From: Devosia sp. 1566
GTDB lineage: Bacteria > Pseudomonadota > Alphaproteobacteria > Rhizobiales > Devosiaceae
Reading direction: 5' to 3'
Length of the DNA stretch: 64,000 bases
Assembly (NCBI RefSeq): GCF_004005995.1
Contig: NZ_CP034767.1
Coordinates: 2,976,001 to 3,040,000, forward strand
The notes under the pieces are model-generated. The model was given only the letters and a program-made list of their open reading frames with translations. It made no database searches and was not told the origin of the DNA. The position numbers were made by a program, and so were the translations under genes. Positions 1-8,751 of the stretch are shown piece after piece; the first letter of the stretch is position 1; each line of letters opens with the position of its first letter.

Positions 1-131
1 TCCATGGCACGCCCGAGCCCTCCAAGATCGACAAAACCGGCTCGCACGGCTGCGTGCGCCTGACCAATTGGGATGCCCGCGAACTGGCCGCGATGGTTGA
101 GCCAGGCGTTCCCGTCACCTTCATCGAATAA
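1..131 (+). CDS. L,D-transpeptidase (YkuD family), C-terminal fragment
   Basis: Only the last 43 codons are in the window, read from base 3. They carry the YkuD catalytic signature in order: HGT, then SHGCVRL, with the His and the nucleophilic Cys both present. Enzymes of this family work in the periplasm, forming 3-3 peptidoglycan cross-links or attaching outer-membrane proteins to peptidoglycan. The frame ends in TAA shortly before the convergent AraC-type gene. Signal peptide and any accessory domain lie outside the window, so the subgroup cannot be named. Confidence 0.85.
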   Translation, partial: HGTPEPSKIDKTGSHGCVRLTNWDARELAAMVEPGVPVTFIE

Positions 132-199
132 GCAGGCTTCTGGTCGTGCCGGCCCCTCGGGTCGGCGCGGTTGCCCTCGCGACCTGGATCCGTCTTCAA

Positions 200-1111
200 T
201 CAGTTCCGCCGCAGGCCCACTCCACCCGGCCGAGCCCGGGCATCGCGGCGAAAATCACTGGGTGCCATGCCGGCGATCTTGCGGAAGGACTTGTTGAAGG
301 CACTGAGCGAGCCAAAGCCGCTTTCCATCGCCACATGGAGCACATTGGCGTCTTCCTGCATCAGCAGCGCCTGCGCATAGGAGAGGCGCAGGAGGTTCAC
401 ATATTCGTTGAGCGTCATGCCGGTGGATTTCTTGAACACCGACATCGCGTATTTCGGGTGGATATCCGCCGACGAAGCGATATCGGCCGAACAGATATCG
501 TGTCGGAAATTGCCGGCGATGAAGTCGCAGATGCTTTTGACATTACTGAACGACTGCTGGTCCAGCGCCTCAAGTGTTCCCTTGGGGGTGCCGTCCGGCT
601 CCACGAGATACGAGGGCTCGAACTGCACGCGCTCGATGCGCAGCAGTAATTCGTTGATGGCGTGATCGGCGCGCTTCTCATCGCCCGGCTGCATATAGCG
701 CGACCAGCGGTTGAAATTGCCGGCATCCGTGCCGTCGGGTGTGCTGGTCACGAGCGTCGCGCCCCGCATCAGCTTTTCCGACATATCAGCGGGCAGCCTT
801 AGCCGGAAGAAATGCACCAGCGGCAGGTGGATCGCCACAAAGAACGCGTCTTCCGAGGTGTCGATCACCTGGTGCGGCAACCCGCCCCAGAACATGCAGA
901 GGTCGTTGGCTTTGAGGGCTACATTATGCCCATGCATCCGGTACTCCACCGTACCGCTGAAGATGTAATTGATCTCCACCTGAGCGTGCCAATGGGGCGT
1001 GTTCATGATGCCTGGCTGCTCGTGGCTGACCACCAGAGTATTGGGCACGCGCTCCACCGCGCTTTTTGCAGGCTCCCAGAAGCGTTTTTCCAACTTCTTA
1101 CTTTCCGGCAA
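200..1111 (-). CDS. AraC-family transcriptional regulator, MelR-like
   Basis: The protein has an N-terminal cupin sugar-sensing domain (HWHAQVEINYIF and MFWGGLPHQV are typical of melibiose regulator MelR) and a C-terminal double helix-turn-helix over roughly the last 95 residues, ending in the usual ESGFGSLSAFNKSFRKIAG motif. It probably activates the divergent sugar ABC operon, whose first gene starts about 90 bp away. I chose the TTG at 1111 because AAGGGA lies just upstream; a GTG at 1147 in the same frame has no visible ribosome binding site. The sugar sensed is unknown; MelR responds to alpha-galactosides, which is only a hint here. Confidence 0.85.
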   Translation of the reverse strand: MPESKKLEKRFWEPAKSAVERVPNTLVVSHEQPGIMNTPHWHAQVEINYIFSGTVEYRMHGHNVALKANDLCMFWGGLPHQVIDTSEDAFFVAIHLPLVHFFRLRLPADMSEKLMRGATLVTSTPDGTDAGNFNRWSRYMQPGDEKRADHAINELLLRIERVQFEPSYLVEPDGTPKGTLEALDQQSFSNVKSICDFIAGNFRHDICSADIASSADIHPKYAMSVFKKSTGMTLNEYVNLLRLSYAQALLMQEDANVLHVAMESGFGSLSAFNKSFRKIAGMAPSDFRRDARARPGGVGLRRN

Positions 1112-1201
1112 CTTGGCATTCCCTTTCGGAGGGACGCCGGGCACCACATGAGTAGCTTAGAAAGCGCTCAAGGGAAGAGCAAATAAAAAGGGAGGACTTT
1201 C

Positions 1202-2479
1202 ATGCGCATTCATCTTGCCTGCGCCACGCTGGCGCTCGCCACCGCCATGGCGACTGGCTCGGCCTCGGCTCAGTCGGGCGAAATCACCATCTGGAGCTGG
1301 AATGTGGCAGCCTCGGCCCTCCAATCGGTGGTGCCCGGCTTCAACCAACAATTCCCTGACATCAAGGTCACGGTGGAGGACCTGGGCAACCAGCAGGTCT
1401 TTGACAAGACGCTGGCCGGCTGCGCCGCGGGCGGCGCTGGCATGCCCGATATCGTCACCGTCGAGAACTTCGAAGCCGAAGGCTTCTGGAACCAGTTCCC
1501 CGATTGCTTTGCCAATCTCAAGGAGCTCGGCTACACCCCCGAACTGCAGGCGCTGTTCCCCGATTTCAAGCGCACCGAACTCGAAGTGGGCGATGTGGCC
1601 TATGCCATGCCCTGGGACTCCGGCCCCGTTGCCGTGTTCTATCGCCGCGATTTCTATGAAAAGGCCGGCGTTGATCCCGCCACCATCCAGACCTGGGACG
1701 ATTTCATCGAAGCTGGCAAGAAGATCGCCGAAGCCAATCCGGGCGTCGTCATGTCCCAGGCCGATTTCAACGGCGACAGCGAATGGTTCCGCATGATCGG
1801 CAACGAGCAGGGCTGCGGCTATTATTCGGTGGATGGCCAGTCCATCACCATCAACCAGCCTGCCTGCGTCGCCACGCTCGAAAAGATCAAGGAAATGAAG
1901 GATGCCGGCACGCTGACCGCCGCCATCTGGGATGAAAAGATCCAGTCCAACACTGCCGGCACCGTCGCCAGCCAGGTTTATGGCGGCTGGTTCGAAGGCA
2001 GCATCCGCGACGGCTCGCCTAATCTGGCCGGCAAATGGGGCGTCTACCCCATGCCCAGCCTCACCCCCGATGGTCCGCACGCTGCCAATCTGGGTGGCTC
2101 TTCGCTCGCCATCACCAACAACTCCGCCAACAAGGAAGCCGCCTGGGAGTTCGTCAAATACGCCCTGACCACCAATGACGGCCAGGTGACCATGCTGCGC
2201 GAGTTTGGCCTCGTACCCTCGCTGATCTCGGCTCTCGAAGACCCCTATGTCAGCCAGCCTCAGCCCTATTGGGGCGACCAGCCCATCTGGTCCGAGATCC
2301 TTGCGACCCTGCCCAACATCCAGCCCAGCCGCGGCACCGCGTTCCTGAACGACGCTGAATCGGTCTATCGCGCCGTCCAGACCCGCTACTTCAACGGCGA
2401 ATATCCCGATGCCCAGGCCGCGCTCGACGACGCTGCCAGCCAGATCGCCAGCGCCACCGGCATGCCGATCGCGGAGTAA
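1202..2479 (+). CDS. sugar ABC transporter substrate-binding protein
   Basis: 425 residues with a Sec signal peptide (about 1-23, cut after the Ala of ASA before QSG). The mature part is a family-1 extracellular solute-binding protein (ITIWSWNV start, MPWDSGPVAVFYRRDFYEKAGVDP hinge region), the class that delivers mono- and oligosaccharides to MalFGK-type importers. GGGAGG lies 9 bp before the ATG. It is first in a five-gene operon with two permeases, an ATPase and a dehydrogenase/reductase fusion, so it captures the substrate for that pathway in the periplasm. The specific sugar cannot be read from the sequence. Confidence 0.9.
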   Translation: MRIHLACATLALATAMATGSASAQSGEITIWSWNVAASALQSVVPGFNQQFPDIKVTVEDLGNQQVFDKTLAGCAAGGAGMPDIVTVENFEAEGFWNQFPDCFANLKELGYTPELQALFPDFKRTELEVGDVAYAMPWDSGPVAVFYRRDFYEKAGVDPATIQTWDDFIEAGKKIAEANPGVVMSQADFNGDSEWFRMIGNEQGCGYYSVDGQSITINQPACVATLEKIKEMKDAGTLTAAIWDEKIQSNTAGTVASQVYGGWFEGSIRDGSPNLAGKWGVYPMPSLTPDGPHAANLGGSSLAITNNSANKEAAWEFVKYALTTNDGQVTMLREFGLVPSLISALEDPYVSQPQPYWGDQPIWSEILATLPNIQPSRGTAFLNDAESVYRAVQTRYFNGEYPDAQAALDDAASQIASATGMPIAE

Positions 2480-2489
2480 TCACGCGCAC

Positions 2490-2511
2490 GGGCGGCTCCC
2501 CGGGGCCGCCC
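2490..2511 (+). terminator. GC-rich hairpin between binding-protein and permease genes
   Basis: A stem of GGGCGGC pairing with GCCGCCC, extended inward by further pairs, lies just after the binding-protein stop codon. There is no T-run. Such intercistronic hairpins usually protect the upstream message or partly stop transcription, keeping the binding protein in excess over the permeases. That role is inferred. Confidence 0.55.
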
Positions 2512-2556
2512 CACCCCTTCACCCTCCACAACTGTCCGGAGCGGGAGAGTTCTTGC

Positions 2557-3417
2557 ATGCGCCTGCGCAATGGCCCGGCCTATGGGTTCCTGGCTCCCTA
2601 TCTGCTGATCTTTCTGGCCTTCTGGATCTGGCCGATCATCAATTCCTTTGTGATCTCGCTGCACAACACGCGCGTGAACCCCTGGGTGTTCAACCCCGCG
2701 TTCAACTGGACGCGCATGATCGGCGACCCCGCCTTCTTCAACGCCCTGCGCAACACCCTGGTGATCCTCGTCATCCAGGTGCCCGTCATGCTGGTGCTCG
2801 CCACCCTCATGGCCGTGCTCCTCAACTCCCCCAAGCTCAAGGCGCGGCCCCTGTTCCGCTTCGCCTTCTTTGCCCCGGTGGTTGTGGGTGAAGTCGCCTA
2901 TTCCGCCATTTTCCGGCTGATGTTCAGCTTCGATTTTGGCATCGTCAACAAGCTGCTGACCGGGGTCGGCCTGCCCCGCGTCGACTGGTTCGCCAACCCC
3001 ACCGCCGCGATGGCCGTGCTCATCATGGCCGTCACCTGGCGCTGGGCCGGCTACAACGCCATCATCATCCTCGCGGGCCTGCAATCCATCCCCGAAGACG
3101 TCTACGAAGCCGCAACCCTCGATCGCGTCAGCAAGGTGCGGCAGTTCTTTTTCATCACCCTGCCCCTCCTCAAACCCATCCTGATCTTTTGCGCCGTCCT
3201 GTCCATCATCGGCACCATGCAGCTCTTTTCCGAGCCCTTCCTCATCACCAATCGCGGCGGCCCCGGCCAGGCCACCGAAACCCTGGGGCTCTTCCTGTAC
3301 CGGCAGGGATTTGGCTCGGGCAACTTCGGCTATGCCTCCACCGTCGCCTACGCCATCGCCGCGCTGGCCGTCGCCATCTCGCTGGCCCAGCTCTGGCTCG
3401 GAAGGGAGCCCAAATGA
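2557..3417 (+). CDS. sugar ABC transporter permease (MalF/UgpA type)
   Basis: 286 residues, hydrophobic, with the usual six-helix pattern of binding-protein-dependent permeases. The EAA loop that contacts the ATPase is visible near residues 180-205 (YEAATLDRVSKVRQFFFIT followed by LPLLKP). The gene ends in an ATGA overlap with the second permease gene, so the two are translationally coupled and form the membrane heterodimer. GGAGCGGGAG precedes the ATG. Confidence 0.92.
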   Translation: MRLRNGPAYGFLAPYLLIFLAFWIWPIINSFVISLHNTRVNPWVFNPAFNWTRMIGDPAFFNALRNTLVILVIQVPVMLVLATLMAVLLNSPKLKARPLFRFAFFAPVVVGEVAYSAIFRLMFSFDFGIVNKLLTGVGLPRVDWFANPTAAMAVLIMAVTWRWAGYNAIIILAGLQSIPEDVYEAATLDRVSKVRQFFFITLPLLKPILIFCAVLSIIGTMQLFSEPFLITNRGGPGQATETLGLFLYRQGFGSGNFGYASTVAYAIAALAVAISLAQLWLGREPK

Positions 3418-4247
3418 GCAAGTCCCGCCGCGAACGCACCCAAACCATCGCCCTCCACCTGCTGCTCCTGCCGCTGGCCCTGCTCTGGCTCTTCCCCCTC
3501 TGGATGATGCTGGTGTTCTCCACCATGCCCGACTACGGCATCTTCTCGCCCAATATCGAGCTCTGGTTCTCCGACCAGTTCTTCGCCAACATCGCCAACA
3601 TGCAGGCCGATACCGATTTCCTGCGCGCGCTCGGCGTTTCGGTGGGTGTCGCCGTGATCTACACCGCCCTTTCGGTATTCCTCACCTCCATGGCCGGCTG
3701 GGCCCTCGCCCGCTACGAATTCGTCGGCAAGCCCCTCGTCCTTGCCATTATCCTCGGCACCATCACCCTGCCCTATTTCGTGGTGGTGATCCCCCAATTC
3801 GTCATGGTCGCCCGCGACTTCAAGCTCGCCAATACCTGGATCGCCCTGATCGTGCCGCCGCTGTTCAACTCCCTGGGCGTCCTCTTTATGCGCCAGGCTT
3901 TTTCCATGATGCCCAATGACCTTTTCGATGCCGCACGCGTCGAGGGCGTCAAGGAATGGAAGATCTATCTCTTTGTCGCCATGCCGCTCGCGCGCCCCAC
4001 CATTGCCGCCCTCTCGATCATTCTCTTCCTTGCCTCCTGGAACAATTATCTCTGGCCCCTCCTGATCTCGACCGACCGCGCCATGTTCACCGCCCCCGTC
4101 GCCCTGGGCTCGCTGATCGGGCTCACCAAAGTCTCCTGGGGCGGCATCATGGCCGGCGCCGTGCTGCTGACCGCGCCCATGCTTGTCGTCTTCCTCCTCT
4201 TGCAGCGCCACTTCATTGCCGGCATCGCCGCCGGCGCCATCAAATAG
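3414..4247 (+). CDS. sugar ABC transporter permease (MalG/UgpE type)
   Basis: 277 residues. The start is the ATG inside the ATGA overlap with the preceding permease. A leading transmembrane helix (LLLLPLALLWLFPLWMMLVF) is followed by five more, with the EAA-type cytoplasmic loop EGVKEWKIYLFVAMPLARP for ATPase contact. It forms the inner-membrane pore with the upstream permease. The reading frame continues far upstream of 3414, but that part overlaps the other permease and is not coding. Confidence 0.92.
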   Translation: MSKSRRERTQTIALHLLLLPLALLWLFPLWMMLVFSTMPDYGIFSPNIELWFSDQFFANIANMQADTDFLRALGVSVGVAVIYTALSVFLTSMAGWALARYEFVGKPLVLAIILGTITLPYFVVVIPQFVMVARDFKLANTWIALIVPPLFNSLGVLFMRQAFSMMPNDLFDAARVEGVKEWKIYLFVAMPLARPTIAALSIILFLASWNNYLWPLLISTDRAMFTAPVALGSLIGLTKVSWGGIMAGAVLLTAPMLVVFLLLQRHFIAGIAAGAIK

Positions 4248-4257
4248 GAGCGCCGCC

Positions 4258-5346
4258 ATGGCCGAAGTCTCCCTGCGCAATGTCACCAAGCGCTTTGGCG
4301 CCGTCCCCATCATCCATGGCGTCAGCCTCGATGTGGCCGATGGCGAGTTCGTCGTCTTTGTCGGCCCCTCCGGCTGCGGCAAGTCCACGCTCCTGCGCAT
4401 GATCGCCGGCCTCGAGGACATCAGCACCGGCGAGATCGGCATTGGCGGGCGCACCGTCAACGATGTCGAGCCCGCCGAGCGCGGCATCGCCATGGTGTTC
4501 CAGACCTATGCGCTCTACCCCCACATGACCGTCGAGCAGAATCTGAGCTTCGGGCTGCGCATGAACGGCAATGATCGCGCCGATACCGAGCGCCGCGTCA
4601 AGCGCGCCGCCGCGATCCTCCAGATCGAGCCCCTGCTCGCCCGCCGACCCAAGCAGCTCTCGGGCGGCCAGCGCCAACGCGTCGCCATTGGCCGCGCCAT
4701 TGTGCGCGAGCCCCAGGCCTTCCTCTTCGATGAGCCCCTTTCCAATCTCGATGCCGAGCTGCGCGTGCAGATGCGCGTCGAGATCGCCCGCCTCCACAAG
4801 GAGCTGGGCACCACCATGATCTATGTCACCCACGACCAGACCGAGGCGATGACCCTCGCCGACAAGATCGTGGTGCTGCGCGAAGGCCGCATCGAGCAGA
4901 TGGGCGCCCCGCTCGAGCTCTATGACGATCCCGCCAACCAGTTCGTGGCCGGCTTCATCGGCTCGCCCAAGATGAACTTTTTGGCCGGCCAGGTGGTGCA
5001 GAACGGCGCCGCTGGCACCGTGATCGAGCTCACCAACCAGAACAACGCCCGCCTGCCCATGCGCGTCGTCGCGCCGGGCCTGCGCGCGGGCGATCGCGTC
5101 ACCCTGGGCGTGCGCCCTGAACATTGGGGGGAAGCGGGCGCGGGCGATCTCGACCTCCCCCTTGCCGTTGATGTGGCGGAGCATCTCGGCTCCACCTCCT
5201 ATCTCTACGCCAACACCAAATCGGGCGAACCGCTGGTGATCGAGCGCGAGGAATCGCGCCACGAAACCCGCCGCGATCAGCTGCTGGTGTCCATCAATTC
5301 AGCCAAAGCCTTCCTCTTCGACGCTGCCGGCCAACGGCTGCGCTGA
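4258..5346 (+). CDS. sugar ABC transporter ATP-binding protein (UgpC/MsmX type)
   Basis: 362 residues. Walker A GPSGCGKST at about 36-44, Q-loop VFQTYALYPHM, signature LSGGQRQR, Walker B AFLFDEP and switch-His VTHDQTEAM are all intact, followed by a C-terminal TOBE regulatory domain (LGVRPEHW). This is the energising subunit for the two permeases just upstream. The start is the ATG after GGAGCGCC, 10 bp downstream of the permease stop. Members of this subfamily often serve several sugar importers. Confidence 0.93.
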   Translation: MAEVSLRNVTKRFGAVPIIHGVSLDVADGEFVVFVGPSGCGKSTLLRMIAGLEDISTGEIGIGGRTVNDVEPAERGIAMVFQTYALYPHMTVEQNLSFGLRMNGNDRADTERRVKRAAAILQIEPLLARRPKQLSGGQRQRVAIGRAIVREPQAFLFDEPLSNLDAELRVQMRVEIARLHKELGTTMIYVTHDQTEAMTLADKIVVLREGRIEQMGAPLELYDDPANQFVAGFIGSPKMNFLAGQVVQNGAAGTVIELTNQNNARLPMRVVAPGLRAGDRVTLGVRPEHWGEAGAGDLDLPLAVDVAEHLGSTSYLYANTKSGEPLVIEREESRHETRRDQLLVSINSAKAFLFDAAGQRLR

Positions 5347-5371
5347 TCAACTTTTCTGCAAAGGACCAACC

Positions 5372-7384
5372 ATGACTACAACCAATCCCGTCCGCTGGGG
5401 CATTCTGGGGCCAGGCGGCATCGCCAAGGCCTTCGCGCTCGGCCTCGCCCAAGCCAAGAGCGGCACGCTCGTTGCCATTGGCGCGCGCAATCCGGGCAAG
5501 CCCGACCTCGCCGAGAACTTCCCGGGCGCGCGGATCGTCGATGGTTATCAGGCCCTCTTGGATGATCCCGAAGTGGATGCCGTCTATATCTCGACGCCCC
5601 ACCCCTTCCATGCGCAATGGGCCATCAAGGCCGCTCGCGCCGGCAAGCATGTGCTGGTGGAAAAGCCCATGACGCTGTCGGCCGCTGCGACCGACGCGGT
5701 GTTCCATGCCCACCGCCAGGCTGGCACTTTTGCTGCCGAAGCCTTCATGTATCGCCTGCATCCCGTGACCCGCAAACTCGGCGAGCTCATCGCTTCGGGC
5801 GCCATCGGCGAAGTTCGGATGATTGAATCGAGCTTTGGCTTCCAGATGCCCCGCTTCATGCCCGAGCATCGCCTGTTCAGCAATGATCTGGCCGGCGGCG
5901 GCATCATGGATGTGGGCTGTTATCCTGTTTCCATCGCCCGCTTCATCGCCGGCGCTACCCAGAACCAGCCTTTCCTCGATCCCATCGAGGTCACCGGCAC
6001 CGCGCGCCTCAATGCCGAGGGCACCGATGACTGGGCCGCCGCGACCCTCACCTTCCCCAATGGCATCATCGCCCAGGTCTCCTGCGCCGTGCTCGTCAAT
6101 CTCGACAACACCCTGCGCATCATGGGCTCGGAAGGCCGCATCGAAGTGCCTCGCTTCTGGTTTGCCGGCGGCCCCAACAATGCCGGTGGTCCCGGGCGGA
6201 TCGACATCGTCAAGCCCGATGGCAGCCGCGAAACCATCGACCTCGGCATCGACGCCCATCTGTTCTCGTTCGAAGCGGAAGCGGCGAGTCAGGCGATCCT
6301 TGCCGGCAAGACCCAACTCGATGCGCCCGGCATGTCCTGGGCCGATTCTTTGGGCAATGCGCGGGTCCTCGATCTCTGGCGCAAGGAAGCCGGCGTCGAG
6401 TTCGCCATCGAGCAATCGACCCGCGCCACCTCGACCATTTCTGGCGAAGCCTTGCGCGCGGGCGGCACCACCATCCCGCGCCGCAACCTGCCGGGCCTCT
6501 CCAAGGCGCTTTCGGCTGTGGCGCTGGGCTTTGAGGATTTCCGCACCTTTGCCTCGGGCTCGGTGCTGATGGATGCCTATTGGGAAAAGGGCGGCAATCT
6601 CTTCGATACCGCCTTTGTCTACGGCGCCGGCTATACCGAAACCCTCTTTGGTCAATGGCACACCAGCCGCGGCACCCGCGAACAGGCCGTGCTGATCGGC
6701 AAGGGCGCCCACTCCCCGCTTTGCTATCCCGACCAGATCGGCAAGCAGCTGACCCAGTCGCTCGACCGGCTGCAAACCGACTATGTCGACATCTATTTCA
6801 TGCACCGCGACAACACGGACGTGCCGGTTGGCGAATTTGTCGATGCCATGGACCGCGAGGTCCACGCCGGCCGCATTCGCGGCATCTTTGGCGGCTCCAA
6901 CTGGACGCGCGAGCGCATGGACGAGGCCATCGCCTATGCCGAAAAGACCGGCAAGCAGAAGCCCGGCGCCCTCTCCAACAACTTCGCCCTCGCCGAAATG
7001 CAGGACGTCATCTGGCCCGGCTGCGTGTCCTCGTCGGACGATGCGTGGAAAGCCTGGTTCCGTGACCGGCAGATCCCCAACTTCGCCTGGTCGAGCCAGG
7101 GGCGCGGCTTCTTTACCGACCGTGCCGGTCGCGACAAGCTCGACAACGAGGAACTGGTCCGCGTCTGGTACAACGAGAAGAACTTCGGCCGCCGGGACCG
7201 CGCCGTGCAACTCGCGCGGGAACTCGGCAAGAGCCCCATCCATGTGGCCCTGGCCTATGTGCTGCACCAGCCCTTCCCCGTCGTGCCGCTGATCGGGCCG
7301 CGCACCCTCGCCGAACTCGATGACAGCATGTCGGCCTTCGACATCAAGCTGACGCCCGAACAGGTCCGCTGGCTCGAAGGCTAG
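5372..7384 (+). CDS. Gfo/Idh/MocA oxidoreductase fused to aldo/keto reductase
   Basis: 670 residues with two complete enzymes in one chain. Residues about 1-330 are a Gfo/Idh/MocA dehydrogenase: dinucleotide site ILGPGGIAKA, catalytic EKP at 97-99, and DVGCYPVSIARF, which places it near the dihydrodiol/xylose dehydrogenase branch. Residues about 368-670 are an aldo/keto reductase with the full tetrad: Asp (LFDTA, about 411), Tyr (YGAGYTE, about 418), Lys (IGKGAH, about 444) and His (FMHRDN, about 477). AAAGGA precedes the ATG 25 bp after the ATPase gene. It is likely the catabolic step for the imported sugar, perhaps an internal redox epimerisation with NAD(P) shared by both halves. The substrate is unknown. 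Confidence 0.9.
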   Translation: MTTTNPVRWGILGPGGIAKAFALGLAQAKSGTLVAIGARNPGKPDLAENFPGARIVDGYQALLDDPEVDAVYISTPHPFHAQWAIKAARAGKHVLVEKPMTLSAAATDAVFHAHRQAGTFAAEAFMYRLHPVTRKLGELIASGAIGEVRMIESSFGFQMPRFMPEHRLFSNDLAGGGIMDVGCYPVSIARFIAGATQNQPFLDPIEVTGTARLNAEGTDDWAAATLTFPNGIIAQVSCAVLVNLDNTLRIMGSEGRIEVPRFWFAGGPNNAGGPGRIDIVKPDGSRETIDLGIDAHLFSFEAEAASQAILAGKTQLDAPGMSWADSLGNARVLDLWRKEAGVEFAIEQSTRATSTISGEALRAGGTTIPRRNLPGLSKALSAVALGFEDFRTFASGSVLMDAYWEKGGNLFDTAFVYGAGYTETLFGQWHTSRGTREQAVLIGKGAHSPLCYPDQIGKQLTQSLDRLQTDYVDIYFMHRDNTDVPVGEFVDAMDREVHAGRIRGIFGGSNWTRERMDEAIAYAEKTGKQKPGALSNNFALAEMQDVIWPGCVSSSDDAWKAWFRDRQIPNFAWSSQGRGFFTDRAGRDKLDNEELVRVWYNEKNFGRRDRAVQLARELGKSPIHVALAYVLHQPFPVVPLIGPRTLAELDDSMSAFDIKLTPEQVRWLEG

Positions 7385-7400
7385 GACCTCCTGCAACTGA

Positions 7401-7421
7401 GGGGAGCCCCCCGGGCTCCCC
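7401..7421 (+). terminator. convergent terminator hairpin
   Basis: A perfect 9-bp stem (GGGGAGCCC and GGGCTCCCC, 3-nt loop) lies between the end of the sugar operon and the oppositely oriented glycosidase gene, whose stop codon is 3 bp further on. There is little of a T-run on either strand, so termination may be partial. Confidence 0.6.
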
Positions 7422-7424
7422 TTA

Positions 7425-8564
7425 CTAGTGCCAATCGGGATGCGCCGCGCGTTGGCGCATGATTTCGTCGGCGAGCGGCTGATACACCCGCCGCCCATCG
7501 CCCTCGCGATGATGCTCCAGCAAGCCATTGTGGCACGGCCGGTCATCGTCCCAGCCGAAATGATTGAGCACGGGATAAAGGCAGATGCCTTCCATCGGCA
7601 CGCCCATGGTGCGCGCCGCCGCCACCTCATCGGCCACATAGGCAAACCACGCCGGCCGGCGCTCATCCTCGATGCCCGTTTCCGCCACCAGCATGGGCCG
7701 TCCATAGCGTGCATGCGTGTCGGCCAGCATCTGCCGCAGCGGCCGGTAATGGGCCGAGTTCATCTTGATCGTGTGCCCTTTATGGAACCACTGATTGTTG
7801 TGGTAGTAATTGACCCCCACGATATCGAGCAGATCAGGGCTACCGCCAAGCTCCGGCAGCAGGCGCCCCGCCAGCATATCCCACGCCTGGAACTGCGCCT
7901 GTGTATGCCCTTGCGCTATCTTGGCCTGCTCCGGCCGGCGGGGGTAAGCCACGATGTTGATGATGGGGTCGCAATGCACGAACCGGGCTCGCGCGTCCAC
8001 CTGGCGAATGGCACGCATCGCCGCCAGTGACGCGCGCGCCAGTTGTACCTTGAGCTCGTATGCGCGCTTGCTGGCAAAGGGATTGAGATAGCGCGCATCC
8101 CCACCTGCCCAGGCAAAAAACGAGATTTCGTTGACCGGAGCATAAAACGGCACCGCATCGCTTTGCTCACGCACCAGTTGCGCCGCAGCCCTCGCGAAAT
8201 GGGCGAACCGGTCGACAAAGATCGGCTTCCAGATATCGATATCGTCGGGCCAGCCATAATGCAGCAGGTCCCAAACGACCTGGGTTCCAGTCGCTTTGGC
8301 CGCTTGCAGCATTCCCAACCAACTCGACCAGTCATACTGGCCCGGGCTGGTCTCGATCCGGTACCAGCGCACGCCATCTCGCACAGTGCGAATGCCGAAG
8401 TCCTGCAACTGCCGGTAATCCTCAGCGGCAAATTGGTCATGTTCGCTGGATGCAATGATGTCGAGCCGCAAACCGCTCTTGCGCTTATGCGTCGAGCATT
8501 CGAACCCGCCTTGCATAAAGGACTGGAACAGCTTCGGCGCTGGCGCCGGCGCTGGGGCGCTCAC
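7425..8564 (-). CDS. clan-A glycoside hydrolase-like protein (GH1-like)
   Basis: 379 residues, no signal peptide, so probably cytoplasmic. The protein reads as one (beta/alpha)8 barrel in normal order: LQDFGIRTVRDGVRWYRIE (strand 2 region, 53-71), acid/base pair Asn145-Glu146 in PVNEISFF, and nucleophile Glu295 in AETGIED, the layout of retaining beta-glycosidases. The start is a GTG with GGAG upstream. It lies 187 bp after a glycosyltransferase gene on the same strand. Similar glycosidases in biosynthetic sets sometimes act as transglycosidases or quality-control enzymes; which applies here is unknown. Confidence 0.75.
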   Translation of the reverse strand: MSAPAPAPAPKLFQSFMQGGFECSTHKRKSGLRLDIIASSEHDQFAAEDYRQLQDFGIRTVRDGVRWYRIETSPGQYDWSSWLGMLQAAKATGTQVVWDLLHYGWPDDIDIWKPIFVDRFAHFARAAAQLVREQSDAVPFYAPVNEISFFAWAGGDARYLNPFASKRAYELKVQLARASLAAMRAIRQVDARARFVHCDPIINIVAYPRRPEQAKIAQGHTQAQFQAWDMLAGRLLPELGGSPDLLDIVGVNYYHNNQWFHKGHTIKMNSAHYRPLRQMLADTHARYGRPMLVAETGIEDERRPAWFAYVADEVAAARTMGVPMEGICLYPVLNHFGWDDDRPCHNGLLEHHREGDGRRVYQPLADEIMRQRAAHPDWH

Positions 8565-8751
8565 GGGACCGCTCCAGCGGCATCAAGGTCTTGTCCGAGC
8601 ATGGCTTGTTCTCCCCGCCAGCCGGGGGCCTCCTTTGCAATAGGGGGCCAGCCCGACAGCCCGGCACGTGGCCTGTCGGCGCTGAATCCGCAGGCAGGCT
8701 CGAAGGTTAAGATCGCCCGGTAGGTCCTGGCCTGCGCCAGGCCTCCGGCGG

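Noticed and set aside
5294..7714. Open frame of about 800 codons on the minus strand opposite the fusion gene
   Set aside because: Mirror frame of a GC-rich gene with strong codon bias; its translation has no domain character and it overlaps two well-supported genes.
8565..8751. Extra gene between glycosyltransferase and glycosidase genes
   Set aside because: Only short frames without ribosome binding sites; a weak 7-bp inverted repeat (CCGACAG/CTGTCGG) was not judged sufficient for a feature.
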